Shown: piece by piece, positions 14,501 through 28,200 of the stretch
How the letters are laid out: each line of letters starts with the position of its first letter
Position numbering within the stretch: the stretch's first letter is position 1
Assembly: GCF_002443255.2 (NCBI RefSeq)
Contig: NW_019211454.1
Coordinates: 6,593,440-6,657,439 of the forward strand
Source of the DNA: Varroa destructor
Taxonomy: Eukaryota > Arthropoda > Arachnida > Mesostigmata > Varroidae
DNA: 64,000 bases
Direction: 5' to 3'
Notes under the pieces: generated by a model
Databases searched by the model: none
Told to the model about the DNA's origin: nothing
Seen by the model: only the letters and a program-made list of their open reading frames with translations
Made by a program: the position numbers and the translations under genes

Positions 14501-14778
14501 TTTATAGAACAATAAAGCATAGGTTTTAGCAGTAAGTTAAAAGTATCTTCGAAATTTAAGTCTTTTTTCAACATTTTTATATGCATGCAGTTTTCAAGTA
14601 ACCATACGTCTGTCGATCAGACAACTACAAGAAGGGTAAAGAGTTATGTGCAATTTTATCTACTTATGACGAATTGGATCAGATGCGTGTAGTGGATCAG
14701 AGCAAATAAGCTCGGCTTTATACCGGTGATGAAGAACTCTATTCTACGAGTTCTAGCGGCTCTTTTGTCAGACATCAG
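8561..14778. other. No recognisable gene
   Basis: The stretch is mostly AT-rich with a long T run near 10470. Short frames at 8.7-9.0 kb (minus), 10.97-11.2 kb (plus), 11.6-11.9 kb (plus) and 12.2-12.6 kb (both strands) have no recognised motif or convincing splice boundary. A GTGAAC triplet repeat lies near 13434. Nothing else is supported. Confidence 0.5.
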
Positions 14779-14946
14779 AGCTACCTTTAGCGGAACGAGT
14801 CTGACTCGCTAATCGTCTATATTACACTTTGGGTCGTGGGTCTGCCATAGGGTCTCGAATCCTGGAGTTATATCGACCTTCGGACTTAGTTTATCAGCCT
14901 TGCTAGACACGACGAACGTACTATATTAAAAAAAAAAAAAAAAAAA
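14779..14946 (+). mobile_element. tRNA-derived SINE-like element with A-tail
   Basis: The string TAGCGGAACGAG at 14788-14799 fits the Pol III A-box pattern, and GGTCTCGAATCC at about 14851-14862 fits a B box with one extra base. Their spacing of about 64 bases suits a tRNA-type promoter. A non-tRNA body of about 65 bases follows and then a run of 19 A (14928-14946). A tRNA-like head, an unrelated body and an A-tail together are the classic SINE layout. I see no clear target-site duplication, so the copy is probably old. Confidence 0.42.
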
Positions 14947-17326
14947 TTAAATAGCATTAAAATGTTTGACACTAAAGGACCTTAATTATCATTGGTGATA
15001 GTACATGAATTTCGCCAAAAGTCGCTTTGGTCCCATTGCGTCCTCACTTACTGAAAATTTTTACCAAGTCTCGATCTAGGTAGGCCTGCGTCAAAAGTTC
15101 GTTTGCATTCGTGCGAGACATCGCCCAAGTTACCTAACTACCTAATCTAGCTAAAAATCCTAGACAATGGGCTCTACCAGGAAAAAGTTCGATTTGCTTC
15201 GATCCGCATGGAGAATCGCGCTTCCGCCCGATCAAAATAATTGCCCGATATTTAAAGCATACACAGTAAACGCTTGAAATACAAGGAAACATAAAAAAAA
15301 ATCGCTGCTTAAAGAGAACAGTCTTAGCGTACACGTGGTACGCCCTACACACGAGCTTATGCATCTGCTGCAACATCTCTATCATGCTGAATCTGTTTAG
15401 TCTCGGCCAAAGAGCAGAAAAAAAAGAACGCATAAACTATGAGGGCACCCTGCTGATCTCATCAACGAAAGATGTGTCTTCGGTATTTTTGCGCGCGGTC
15501 TGAATTCGCTATCGACGTCGGTTGTAGCTTCAACTTTATATGATTTGAAGCTTCCCTAGTTTTATTGGATTTACATATGGACTACTTCCCAAAATCTGCT
15601 TGTTCTCGAGTAATAAAGTTGCGAGTTTACCACGATGGATGCCATACGATGATGCACCGTCTACAGAATCCATACTGCCACCAATTAACTGAACAACGCT
15701 TACAAGAATCGTTTCATGCAGAGCTAATGATTCAATTGAATCCAAGTACGAGAAGACGTTCAGTGTGGCGCGAAAGGCGAACCATTAGAATTAGTTACTG
15801 TATCGCGACGAATGGCCGCTCTGAAGGATAATGGATGCCAAGTTCTTGATAGAATGACAGAAAAACTTTTACGTCACCTTGTTTAATGGGCATGCAGTCA
15901 GATTTGTTTCCGGTAAGGAAATTACGATTGTCGTGGAAACGGTTGGTAACACCGTTCAATCGGTAAAGCAGAGTAGCGCCTCTTTGCTGCCGGCTATCGT
16001 GAAAAGTTTATTTATTGCCGGTGACAATAGAGCAATTCTCTAACAAAATAAAACGTGATGTTTTTACGAGGGTCGTCTGTAGGGAGGATAGCGAACGATT
16101 GCATTTCTGTGTTTATATCGGCGCAGTCATTATCTATTCGGTAAAACCTTACTCAATTGTGATATAGACCGGGGAAATAATCAATAACTTCGTACCAGGT
16201 TCTAGTGAGAATTTGGAAATTTGCACGTTATGCAATTTCAGTGTTGCGTTTAATACAGTTCGCTGAAGCGCCTCGGTCACCGATCGTCGTTCTCTCAGAC
16301 CACGTTGATCTGTATGTAGGAATTATATGCCTAACATATTTTTTAGAGGTTATCCACTAGAAAAAACTATCCATAGATTAAAAAGGTGATCTCATACAGC
16401 TTTTGGTGCTTGGGGTGTACCAGCGGCTCGAAGATTTGACGTGTTGGATCTTGTAAAACCTTCCGCTACTTTACGTAGTTCCATTGGAATATGTTTTGTG
16501 TTACATTCTCTGAATCATGATTTATATCATAAACGTAGTTTCAAACAACTAAAAATATGTATCGATCCGTCGTAGAGTTCCAGCCTCACTGCGTACAGAT
16601 GACGTCCGCGATGCGTGAGAAGTCGCATTAGAGAAACGGCATTTTGAGCTGTACAACAAGATGACCGACGCATCCCATATAAAGTACATCTACAACACAT
16701 GCAGGTACGAAAAGATCGCGCTTGCGTTATGCACACGTCGCTGAAGATAGTGAGGTTAGAGGTAATGAGTACGGGTCAACTAGACCTTTCCTATAGCATT
16801 CGCAGAGGTTCCGCGATAGGAAAATGCCTCCGTTTTTTCTAGTCGTTCGAGAGGGACCCGTACAATAGGCATTTTCTATAATGCAACAAGTGTGCATAGC
16901 TTGAATGCGGTTTGATATACAGAATCGCCCAAAAGTCACTCGTAAATAACCAGGTAGGTTTTTTTCGAACCATCAACACGTTTTTACCCGCAATAAGCAC
17001 ACGATATTGCGGGTCTTTAACTGAGCCTGCCTGGACCCCTACCAGCCAAAAAAAGCAGAAGGAAAAAACAGGCTTATCAAGTAAAGAGGCCACGTCCGTA
17101 GACGCAGGCCTGAAGAAGTAAAACGCACGGAACAAGGCAGAATTGGAGACGAAAATGTGCCATGTTAGCCCCAAAAGCTTCTGCTGAGAAATCTCTTAAG
17201 ATCGTTTGCACCTTCCTAACATAGTAACGATCAAGGTGACGCATCAAGGGTCAGTATTGTATTTTAGATACAGATGTTCAGGCTAGACGAGTTCATTAAT
17301 ATATATGTTTTTTTCGTTGTAATCAT

Positions 17327-17599
17327 ATGTCGAAGACGATTCGATACCAAATGCCTGCACGACCGACACCTTTTGTCGGTTTTGAAGGTAATCCTTACGC
17401 TAGGTGCAACGGCCAAAAGGCAACGTTATCATTAACTAACTGGCACATGCACCTCGTTACTGCACAAATTTTTCCTAAGCAACAATTTGAAAAACTGAAT
17501 TTTAATTTTGGGAAAAAATTTTATGCCAACGACAGTACAAACGCTTGTTTTCTGTATAACAGATGGTTGGTTTTTATATGTATCGGCTATCTATATTGA
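17327..17599 (+). CDS. Unrecognised 90-residue frame
   Basis: The frame runs from ATG to TGA. The product starts MSKTIRYQMPARPTPFVGFE, has a central stretch with two Asn-Phe-rich segments and ends in a short hydrophobic segment (LVFICIGYLY). There is no signal peptide and no known motif. The base before the ATG at -3 is C, a weak initiation context. I see no AATAAA shortly downstream. A frame of this length is expected by chance, so only the full start-to-stop structure and mixed composition speak for it. Confidence 0.12.
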   Translation: MSKTIRYQMPARPTPFVGFEGNPYARCNGQKATLSLTNWHMHLVTAQIFPKQQFEKLNFNFGKKFYANDSTNACFLYNRWLVFICIGYLY

Positions 17600-18921
17600 A
17601 ATGAGTATGTTAGCTTATATAACATAACAATTATAAAAAATATAATAATACACTATTACTATTATATGCGTAAAATTCCATAGCATGTAATTATAGAATA
17701 ATACCCCGGTACGTCTTGCTGTGAACTAATACAATCAACGTGTATAATCCCCATTGTTTGCTGCCTACAGTGGAAACGGTGCTGTCCATTTATGTCGGGC
17801 TAGAAATACACCACGACCGCTAACGTGAAATCTTTGCCCCTGTTTTATTTTTATAGTACTGTAACAACACCTTAGTATATGTGCGAAGCTTAGTCGGGGA
17901 TTTCGCATCTTATTCGACGCTGTCTATATCCATTCGTTGCATGGGTTTTGTGCTATATTCAAAGCTGCTAGCGTTCGTTCGCCGTGCCAAGAGCAAGATG
18001 TCTCGCTCGGATATCCGGCAACATCCCTGGATAAGGTAAGCTTGACTAAAACGTCAACCATGTGTACTTGCCTGGAAGATACTAGGAGGGAATTGTAGGA
18101 CAAGAGCAAAGCTTATGCCTTACGTTTTTTTCCTCCTCAATGCCTTCTAGCTGTCCTTACTTGGCTTTCAGCCTTGGCTTCTGCAAAAAGCAAAAAGACA
18201 GATCGTATCTTCCACACCTGTTGTCGACAGGCGTTCTTGTTTCTCCGCTCGGCTGACGGACCCCCTGGTCTGTTCGATCTCAGAACCAGACTTGATGATT
18301 TGATGAACTTAACGCTCCTGCAGTCCCTTTGAAGGACTCGTGAATTATGGCGCAGCAATTTTTTGAGGCCACACCATTCACAGCCTTAACTCCTTCGACA
18401 CGGTTTATATAATGCCCAATGCTTCTTGTATCGATTCTCTACCAATCGAACGCATCCGCCTAATATAACGTTGTCCAATTGACGACATTGCATTGACAGA
18501 AACCCCTTATGCCGACCGGAGAAAATGTTGTTGCCTAAAACTCAAACGGCAGTCAGTTATGTTATCAATATTTGCTAGGACTTAACTTTTACCGAGCAGT
18601 CGATGGTGTTGTCGTTTAAAACAAAACATTGAGTTTCTGTTCCGCACCGCGTATTTATAGCGCTTGACGGAGACAAAAGTAAAGACCCTGAGGAGTTTTA
18701 CAATAGAAACAGTGATAAGAGACATACATAGGAAATCTGATTTATATATGGTAAAAAATATTTTTTACGTTTTTTTTTTCTGGTGTCGTTGCTGTGTCAG
18801 AGTTAATTGTAACAAACGCGACGAAAAAATTCACATGGTTGATTACAGCAAGGGATGCCATATGCTGCGTATAATAAACAATGGCATTCTCTCTGGGAAT
18901 AGAACTGACGTAAGGGAATTT

Positions 18922-18952
18922 AAAAAAAAAAACAAAACAAAACAAAACAAAA
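18922..18952. repeat. A-rich tract with AAAAC tandem units
   Basis: A run of A is followed by several AAAAC pentanucleotide units. It is a simple low-complexity repeat and may be the degraded A-tail of a retroposed sequence on the plus strand, but no head is recognisable upstream. Confidence 0.9.
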
Positions 18953-21900
18953 GAAGCCTTTATCGTACGTCTATTGGACATGTATGTGTAACGGCGGATT
19001 TGTCTAATGACCACTAGTCGTCACCTGCGGGTAAATAGTCTACTAGCACAGAAGTCGTACCGTTTAACTGATAAGCAGATTTCAAATGAACACTCACCGT
19101 TTACTGTGGCCAAGTGAACCAACGAAACACGGAGTGTGTTGGTTGCGTCGCTTTTTCTATTTCCATCTGTCTGTTTCTCGTTTGAGGAACAGGCAAAATG
19201 CTAAAAACCGGCATAGCTACCCTCGTCCGTCCACTATCCATCGTGTATTCTTCGTCCGCCCCAGCCATCACAGACAGATGCTGGTCGTTATCCATTAATG
19301 ACGGACAAGTGAAGACCATGTGAAAAAATTGCATACATAGAAGTGAAACGGTTTTTGCCAATTGCTGGAACGATGACGTAAGGCCAGTGGCAAGCAAAGC
19401 TGGTTAGGACGGCAGGCCAGATACGTCATGCTGTTGCACCACCATTTGAATTTGTGACCAGATGAGATATCACCATTTCGATGACCAGTTGACACGAGAA
19501 AGCACAGCTGTGACCATTCGTAGCACCAAAATGGTGTCACAGCTGAGACCGCAAAAAGGTATCAGTGAAAATGGTGTCTAAGGAAAATGAAATAAGTAGG
19601 CAAAGTCCGTTCCGAAGAAACGTCGCTGAGCGTTTCGTCTGCTTATCTTATATATTTTTTTTTTATTATGTTTTATTCAAAAAGGCAGGCCACGAGGCAG
19701 TATAATAGAGTATGTTGTAATATGTAGTTAGATAGGTGTGTATTGTAATAAATAGTATGTAAGAAAAATGTTTCAGCTTGAGAAATGCATCGTGTAAGAT
19801 TAGATTAAAATCCAACAATAAATAAATAAACGCACAAATAAAACTGTAACGAAGCTCTTAAAAAATTAATAGAAATGTTCTAGAATAGAAGCAGACAAGA
19901 GCCAGCGGCTTTACAGGTTCTGTATAAAAAAGGATGCCACCTCGCATAGGTCATACCATGGGCCTGATCTTAGCATAATCTGCCTCAAGAAAACTAAAAC
20001 CTATTCTTAAATAGCTTTAGGTTCAAGAGGCTCGATTGATAATAGATGAACGAAATAATTATTCTATCCGAAATAGATAGGATACTTATTTTTAGCCTCT
20101 ATCACAAATACCTTTTGATACACTTCTATAATTATAAGCAAAATCATACTTATTTTTATTAAGATAGATATAATAAAATTGAAATAAGAATAATAAAAAA
20201 GGCAGAAAAAGACAATAAAATAAAACATATCATATTTAAATTTTCAACTGATGTAAGGTAATCTCGCCATGATCATCTTCGGAGTATATAATAATAATAA
20301 TCGTATTCCCACGTAAAAATGAAATTTTGTAGCGTGTTTTCATTTTTCTTGCCTTTGACTCCATATCAGGTGGTTGTGTCGTATTTTGAATAATCTCATG
20401 AAGTAACGAAAAAAAAAAATCCAATTACTGACAATGTCGTGGTACCATGGATCTTAAATTACGATTAGGTGATTTATATTTATTATTTTTAGCAGCGTTG
20501 GTCTCGTTTGTGGTCGTTACATGAACACTTAAGATTTAACAAGCTTCATAGCTTCTTTAACTTAAACCAACAACATTACGGCAATGTATAGATAATCAGA
20601 GACAGATGAAGACAAACTCTAAAAAGACAAAGCTTTCCTTCAAGACAGGGGAGACAACAATGATATTAGATCCATTTGCGGGCCAATGGAACATCGAATT
20701 CCCAAGATCTAAGTCGACCCTTTCGCGCCCCTCTCTGTCAAGGGTCTTCCCAATAAGAACAACTCAGTCGAGCGTAACGGCCAACGGGTCAAGAACTCTC
20801 ACGAGATTTAGATGCCAAACTACGCCAATAGTACCATAGCTGCTGCTACAGCGATCTGTTAATCTTGAAAAACGTGGCGTTTCGTTCTTCTTACGCGATG
20901 AGGTATCAGCCGAGAATGATTGCCCGAATGAGCGTGCTCAAACGTCCCAAACTTGTCATGTGTGCTGAATAAGTGGAAAAAATCTTTGCGTATCTATATG
21001 AATATATTTGGAACTAAGCCAGTTGAAATCTGGACGTTCATTGAGGACGTGTAATTGTTTGAATGCTATAGCTCATGCTTATACTTGAAAAATCACCGAG
21101 TTCAACAATGCTTTATCCACGCGGATTGTTATCATAATAGACCTGATGTCATGTTACGGAATGAAACCCTGGACTATTTCATACGTTTGTAATAGTTGCA
21201 GTTTTGTGTATTCAATGACCCAGCGCTGGGTGTAATAGGGCCACTAGCATCTTTGTGATATCGTATAACTGAAACGCTGTTTTTCTCTACTACCGTGCCA
21301 GAACTGATAGTATACCCGACTGAGTCGGGGAGTGATCACTGGTTAGAAAAAATTTCGGCCATATAGGCCAATATACATCTAATTAAATGCGCTGTTACTT
21401 GATTACAACAGGAATAGCGCTTGCCTGCCTCCGATATGTATATACCCCAAACACAGTTTGTATAACGATGCGCCGATCTCTATCGTATAGTTTCTTTCCC
21501 CATCTGCGGCTAGATGAGAGACGCAAACGATCCGCAATTCGATGACAACTGCGACAAACCGCTTCCGTGTCAAGCCATTTGACCGAATACTTCGGGCCTA
21601 ATCATCGGCAGTGTTTCTGTGGGTTAGTCACAAGCGGGTTGCTAGGGCCTGGGCAGCCAGACCGCTTGCCGCGTCAAGATCTATCTGCTCGGGCCACTCA
21701 GAAAGTTCTTGTCTCAAATAATTTCATTGAATATGCTCGCACTGGAAACTGGCGGGATAGAGCGACTATCTAGCTAACCACTCCAGTGGTGATTGCCGCG
21801 AGAGCCGTCCATGGTGGCTCCTGGCTCGATTGCCTCCGGCAAACGGTCGACCAAAAAGGGAAGGGAGCTAAGTCGTGTGGGACGGCGGCGAGGCGTGGTA

Positions 21901-22636
21901 ATAAACTAAAAAATACCTGCTTCTCTCTCCTCTTCGTCTTTCGTCGTCCATTTATTTGTCCATTCTCATAAGCGGCGCTGTCTTCAACTCCCGTTGTTGC
22001 CTCTTTTGCCCTTTTCCACGGGTTCTCGACCCGCGTCCTTTGCCATTACTGTGGGCGCAGCCAGTTTCACCGTGGCAACCATCATCAGTCAGCAATGGGT
22101 TCGAAGGCTAATAGCGGCTAACATTCTTCACTTCTTTCACTTTTTTGTCGTTATCTCTGGTTAATTTTCTCTCTCGTAATTCCTCTTTCTTTTTCGTTTT
22201 ACCTCTGGTTGCTTCTCTTTGCAGGTATAGTTAAACCGAACTTATCTTTCGGGCTCTGCTAGATTGTGGCCGCACCCCAGTGTTCAAAAGCTCAGCAAGG
22301 ATATTATGTAGAGTTTTACTGTAAGCTCCGTCCTTCTCAAGGGTGCGCACGTTCACGTCTCGGGCATAGACAAATACAAAAGAATCCAAAAAAAAAGAAA
22401 TAAAAGAAAAGCATGCTTTGTTCTGTCTAACCGTTGTCGAGAGGCTGACAATGATGCATGTCGTTATCCCGGCCAGCGGCTCCCTTTAATAAGTATGACA
22501 GACCACAAACGAGAATGGCCCTTCGAACATCAGAACATTTAGTCCCAGCCAAGTGGGTGCACGTATCTCTAGCCCCCTGCCACTACATTCTTATTGCATG
22601 GTGTATGCGCAGAATGCAGTAATTCAGTCACAACAA

Positions 22637-22649
22637 TCTCTCTCTCTCG

Positions 22650-22697
<48 letters not shown>
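22637..22697. repeat. Compound CT and TA microsatellite
   Basis: A short CT repeat runs into 45 bases of perfect alternating TA (22653-22697). It is likely to be length-polymorphic. Open frames crossing it are artefacts of the repeat. Confidence 0.97.
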
Positions 22698-22699
<2 letters not shown>

Positions 22700-24984
22700 A
22701 TCAGCAGTCGTTGCTATGGGTCCTTATTTCAACATCATTTTTTCTGTGTACCCTACACATGCTGTACAGGAATACATCTGTACATCGCATATTAATCATT
22801 TTATCTACTTGGGTGTGCTATGCACTACAGGCTACGTATCGAACTGCCTATGATGAGCCGCTAGGTGCTAGAATAAGCTGACCGTGCTGACAAACCTTTT
22901 GCCATAGACACGCATCATTGCCCCTTCACCGGGTTCCTTATCGCGAAATCCTCTGCCCTTTTCCATTTTAACAACAGACCTTCAAATGCTAAAATGAGTA
23001 TCCTCTGTTTGACGTCATGGTATGACCTCCATCGTTGCATCGTTAGGTTTGCAACCACTTACTACTAATCAGCCATTCTTGTGGTGATTTACATGAATTG
23101 TACAATTTCTTTATTAGGCAAAGTCCATGAATTATAATGGAATAAGAAAATAACTAGGAATAATAGGTAGACCACTAGCATTTGGAGCCCTATTAGAAGC
23201 CAGCTAAGTTCTGAGATCTTTATAAAATTCTTGCCTCAGCTGCGCTAATGGTAGGATTAGCTATTGAATCAGCAATAAACACTTGAGCAGGAATATGCTC
23301 AAAATTTGCAACGGAAGCCTTTGTACGCGGTTTTAAAGATAACACGCGGCACAACCGTACAGCATAACTGAGCTGGCCAAAACTTCAAATTTACTCCGTA
23401 AATTATTAAAAAGTTTGATGCAGATGTGAAGGCACATCTATCGTATGCTTTGATCCTTCGCACCCCCGGGGGTGCTATGTGAGTGTAGTCAACAAGCAAA
23501 CCACAATCTTTTATTTGTTCGATTTGAAGCATAAAACGAGAACTGGGACACTGCTGAATATAGGTATCAAGGACTGCTAATACAGACATCTTTTATAAAA
23601 AGTTCTCTACGGCCTTTAGAGGGCACTTCAGTTAGGTTTTTACTCCACTAGCGTTTGATTTCATACTTGGATGCTTTTGCACGGCTTCTCCATCCTTCAC
23701 GTCTCTAGCGTATGGCGCTGTGTATCATATGCGCAAGCTAGGACGCGACCGGTGGCAGGTAGACGCGAATAGAAGTAACACATGGGAAGGTCCGGCAGAC
23801 TCGGAAGTCATTATTTCAAAATTAATTGGCTTATAGGTGGCTGGGCTTTTTGGGGCGGTCATAACACTTCAGAGAACTCAAACAATAACAGCGAGAGCAA
23901 CAACAGCATGTGAGGCCGAACGAACGCAACTCCTTCGAAATTGTACTAGCGATGCTGACAGGTCCCACTATTAAGACACGTTATTATAGCAGACGCTTTA
24001 AGCAGGCAAGCGGGTATCGCGTCAACGTCATTTGCCCCACCTGGCTTTCCCCGTTCGAACGAATTGCTGCCATGAAGACTACTGGTGTTTTACAAAGTGC
24101 TTGGTTCAATATGTAAAGCGAGCTAAGAAGAAGCATGACCGATTACGTGAAAAGGAAATTTAGGAAAGGAACTGAGGTTTCCAATGCACTTAAAATCAGC
24201 CACTTTAAAACAAAATATTAAACGCAACCTTAACTAAGTATTCGTACATAACAGCAGTAATACTGTGCAAATAATATGAAACTAAGTAAGACTATTTTGA
24301 AGGCGAAGGCCTCAATACGTTTGATTAAAGCTAGGCAACAAGAATCTTAGCGGACGATACTGGCTGCCATGAAACCACTGTGGTGTAGGGTTTTTAGATA
24401 CCATCAAACCTACGTACTGCGCACGTACGTGCCGCAACAGTAGAAAAATTCTAGGTAAAATCGGTGCATGAAGATTTTGCACCAGCGGGCGCCACAAGAT
24501 CCGCAATGGCAAACCCAGAAGTGCATTCAAATCAATAATCTGTCCACACTCAAACGCCACTTTTCAGTCGTGCCGTTTAATCGCTACAAACATGTAATGT
24601 TTAGGCCTGCTCTAAAAACGAAATTATATAAATAGTAATGTTTTAAACGTTTGCAGTCATTTCTAAAATTCCTATAGCAAACTTTCTTCGTGTAAAGGAC
24701 GACAAGTCCCTTTCAAATATTGGATAATTAAGATAAGCATTTTGTTTGAGGACGCTTCGCCTTTATCATATATAATTTACACTCAATGGTGAGATGTCAA
24801 AAATGATGCAGGACTTTTTTTCTCTTTTGACTCAGAAAGCTGCCAGGACACCAACAAAATTAAGCTGCTTGGTATTTTTCTCACGTGCTTAGCCTAGGTA
24901 ATACGTAGCCGACCGCATACTGTTAAGTTAAAAATTTATCGCACTTACTTATAGTTCAAAACAGTCGACGAGCTTATTTAGCTT
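22698..24984. other. No recognisable gene
   Basis: Short frames occur at 23.3-23.6 kb (minus), 23.9-24.1 kb (plus) and 24.3-24.56 kb (minus). None has supporting splice sites or a recognised motif. Confidence 0.5.
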
Positions 24985-25005
24985 TATATATATATATATA
25001 TATAT
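24985..25005. repeat. TA microsatellite
   Basis: About 21 bases of alternating TA lie in AT-rich surroundings. Confidence 0.95.
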
Positions 25006-25250
25006 TGAGTCATATAGCGAATAATGGAACAGAATCTGGTAGACTTTGAAATGTATTAATTTGTAGTTGGGCTAGCGTAATATAAAATGTGCTAAAGGTA
25101 CTTTTTTCTATTTTTTAAATTTTTGCTATTGTATTTTAGCAGCTTCTGCACGGCCATATATACACGTCCGTGTATGTAGTTTTGTCATCTATGGTTTCTT
25201 GAGGTGAGTCGATAGTGAGATTCGCTTGACCACCAGTTGCCCTTTTTTAG

Positions 25251-25292
25251 AATGTGGAAAGTACCGTAATGGCCCAGATTAAGATCGGAAGA
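25251..25292 (+). CDS. Possible 42-nt micro-exon
   Basis: A pyrimidine-rich acceptor (TTGCCCTTTTTTAG) ends at 25250 and a strong donor (GTAAGTAGG) begins at 25293. The 42 bases between them are open in one frame and would encode 14 residues, NVESTVMAQIKIGR, with no phase change. Its last bases, AGATCGGAAGA, also match the start of a common sequencing adapter. That is probably coincidence, since the sequence does not continue as adapter. No flanking exon is identified. Confidence 0.2.
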
Positions 25293-25293
25293 G

Positions 25294-28200
25294 TAAGTAG
25301 GTTAAAGTCAACATTGTATATAGCTTTAGTAAGCGATTGAGGTATAACGATGGGGTCTGGTATTGTCAACAAGTAGCCAGACTGCGTGCACTTCATTACT
25401 GTGCCAATGGTTCATGAGCCACCTGACGAACCTGAGATAGCAGGCCGAATCCGTCGTTTCACTTTGGACGAGTGTTTAGCAGTATCTCTCTAATAGTAGC
25501 AGATGCCTCTGATTATAACTGTTATAAACTTACCTGACACTGCTACCAAACTCGATTATTATCCAGGGCGACGCCACCCTCTCTTGCTCCGACTGCCGAG
25601 AAAGGCTGAAGATCTTTTGTCGGTTGAAGTTCCGCAAACATTAGGTCGAATGCATTACATATTTTTCCAGCTGACATGGAGTCAGTTCGCTTAGTTTCAG
25701 TATTTGGTTTATAACTCTGTAGTACGTTACAGGTAGAATGCCAACTTCGGCCGATAGAATCCTTAAACTCCAAGCTCTGTTTTCGCTATCTGGATTAAGG
25801 CAATGCAATCTTGTCCTACGGATCACGACATCTAGCCATTTACTCGCCAATTTTCAATACTTTCATCTCTGTTTTCATTTACATACTATGCTTTTGTCTG
25901 ACGCCTCTTTGCTAAATGTCTTCACCAGTCTTCGATGATTTTCCATAGCCTTCGAAGAAAAAGACTGGATTATTAAAGCAGTAAGCTTTAAGACGAAAAA
26001 ATGTTTTCGTCGTGAAGTTATTTAAACTTGTTCGTGAAGTTGTTTAAACGTCGTAAATTCAACCCGTTTTCACTTAAAGGTTTCTAAAAAACTGGCGTGT
26101 TTCGAAATAGTCCGAACTTTATCGCCTGACGGCGTATAGTTCAGAAACTATTCAATTTCAAAGTCTGCCGGGTTTACCTGTGTAGATATATTATCGGTAC
26201 TTACAGTCTCCGCAACCACGCACCCTCCACCTGTACCCCTTTGATCTATTATTGGTAACATTTTTTTCTCGTCTAGGAAATATACTTTCCTTTCTTGTTA
26301 GGCCTCTCATGGCCTTTGTTTATTTATCATTGTCTAGACTGCCAGGTAGTGTAGGGCATGCATCCTTTCATATGTGGATCAGAAACAATATAAAACGACG
26401 CAGGAACTATTATTGTTCTCATTCAAACAGATAGATGGATGCACTCTAAGTACATCACAAACCTTACCGATGTATTCACGACTAAGTCATGACGTACGGT
26501 CATGACGTACGGTCTCCTACAGTTGCGTCTGGAAAATATCCGCGTTATTCGATACGTTCTTCGCACTTCGGCCTCGCCAACTTTTACGTGTGACTATTGC
26601 AAGCTGACGATGCAAGCGAGCGCTAGACACGTTCTCACCGTAGTCTCATCAATTGTGCTCTCTCGTCTTCTCGTTCTGTTTTGACATCGTTTTCGAATCT
26701 TTCGTTGTGCTATTGACTACGCAGCTTTTTCATGGGCTAACGCCACTGGATCTGGCCTTCCTCGCCTTGGCGGATCGCTGGTCGTATTGCATCAAAAGAT
26801 ACAATATGCTTACTGGTTATACTGCTGTAGCAGTTGGTCAATCGTGATAGGGAAGACGTTAGCAAAATTACGTAAATCGCTTTTTCTTTTCCCATCTTCC
26901 TTTATTTTTCACTAGAGTCTTGCCAAGTAGCCTATATGTGTTTGAGTTAAGAAGCAAACAGGCGGTAGATCTCCAAGGAGCTTCGTCCTTATTTATCAGT
27001 GCGCTTTGGTCGGCTTGCATGATCCCCCGATCTCTTGCGGCTGTAATATGCAACCGCGTCCGCAGACTACAGGCCAACTTAGTGGTGTTGAATTAGCTGC
27101 TTTCTCCACGTTCCCTATTCCGGGCAAATCGACCGGATGCTGTCATATCTCCTTGTGTGACGTCGCTTCTTTTAGGGGCTGATAGGTCACACTGGATAAG
27201 TTTCTTAGTCCTCGTCCTATCAAGGCCCGTTTTTCTGTTCAAAGTATAAACGCAAACTATACAATACGGACGTTCCAAGTGTAGAATGAATAGGGGCAAC
27301 AGCAGTGTAGTTAGTTAGCAATTGCTATTGTATTCCCTTATATAATCAGATAAAAGTTATTCAATAGCTACTACTCAGTCTTCGCTATCGCACTGACTCC
27401 ACAAAACTACATTTTAGGCCTGAATATACGGTATAACCTAAAAAGAAATTACAAACAGCAATCGACTGACTCCGCAAGCAACTCTATACTAAGAGCCGTA
27501 GCTACTGAATGCAAACCAGAGTGCTCCAACTGAAGGTACCCTGTACCGTTACATTAGCTTTCGTAACTATCCGTTGACTATCATTACGCATACACAGCTT
27601 ACGTTGGAGAAAAATTCCACGAGAAGAAAATGACCGACGTAAGGGAACAGTGGTTTGCCGACATCTGATTTCACTCTTATCAGCGACTGAACGTAGAGCA
27701 GCAGAAATAGGAGAGACGCGAAGGCTCGCAAAAGCTGAGGAAACGACCAGCTAAGCTATGATGTTACTCTTAACATAGCTATGCGGAATGGGGTCGGATG
27801 CAGTCTTTACTGTGACAGACGGTCGTGAGTATCATCTGGAATTGTCTAATATAGTTACAAAACCAGCAGGGAATTTAGCATCCTAGAATCAAGTCGAAAG
27901 GTCGTTCACTTTCGCTATTTCTGCACTATCTATAGGATTTACTTATTCTTCATAATACTGCATAATTAGTGCTTGACGGTTTTCGGTAATACCGCACACG
28001 CCTCGCCGGAGCCGACTTTAACTTTTTTTGCAACTGTTCCTTCTGCCTGACAAGAAACGCATTTAAACATAACATGTAACGGACAGTTTTTTGATCATCT
28101 CTTGTCTTCTTCCAGACCATTGCAGTAAAAGGTAAAGTGCCTTATCACTGGCAGGCCGAATGTTGTATGCTCCTTACGAGCTTACTGGCGATATCCTAAT

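Larger units (their letters stand above)
14947..22636. other. No recognisable gene apart from one isolated frame
   Basis: The stretch is AT-rich, especially 19.6-20.4 kb, and has an AAAAC-type repeat at 18.9 kb. A 90-codon ATG frame at 17.3 kb is listed separately. Frames at 15.1-15.8, 16.8-17.1, 18.7-19.5 and 21.6-22.0 kb lie on opposing strands and show no motif. The 21.5-22.3 kb part is somewhat richer in GC without a clear exon. Confidence 0.45.

Noticed and set aside
22553..22881. Two overlapping frames across the TA microsatellite
   Set aside because: The central Tyr-Ile repeats come directly from the TA tract.
25282..25293. AGATCGGAAGAG, the start of a common sequencing adapter
   Set aside because: The next bases do not continue as adapter, and the surrounding sequence is normal genomic DNA, so contamination or mis-assembly is unlikely.
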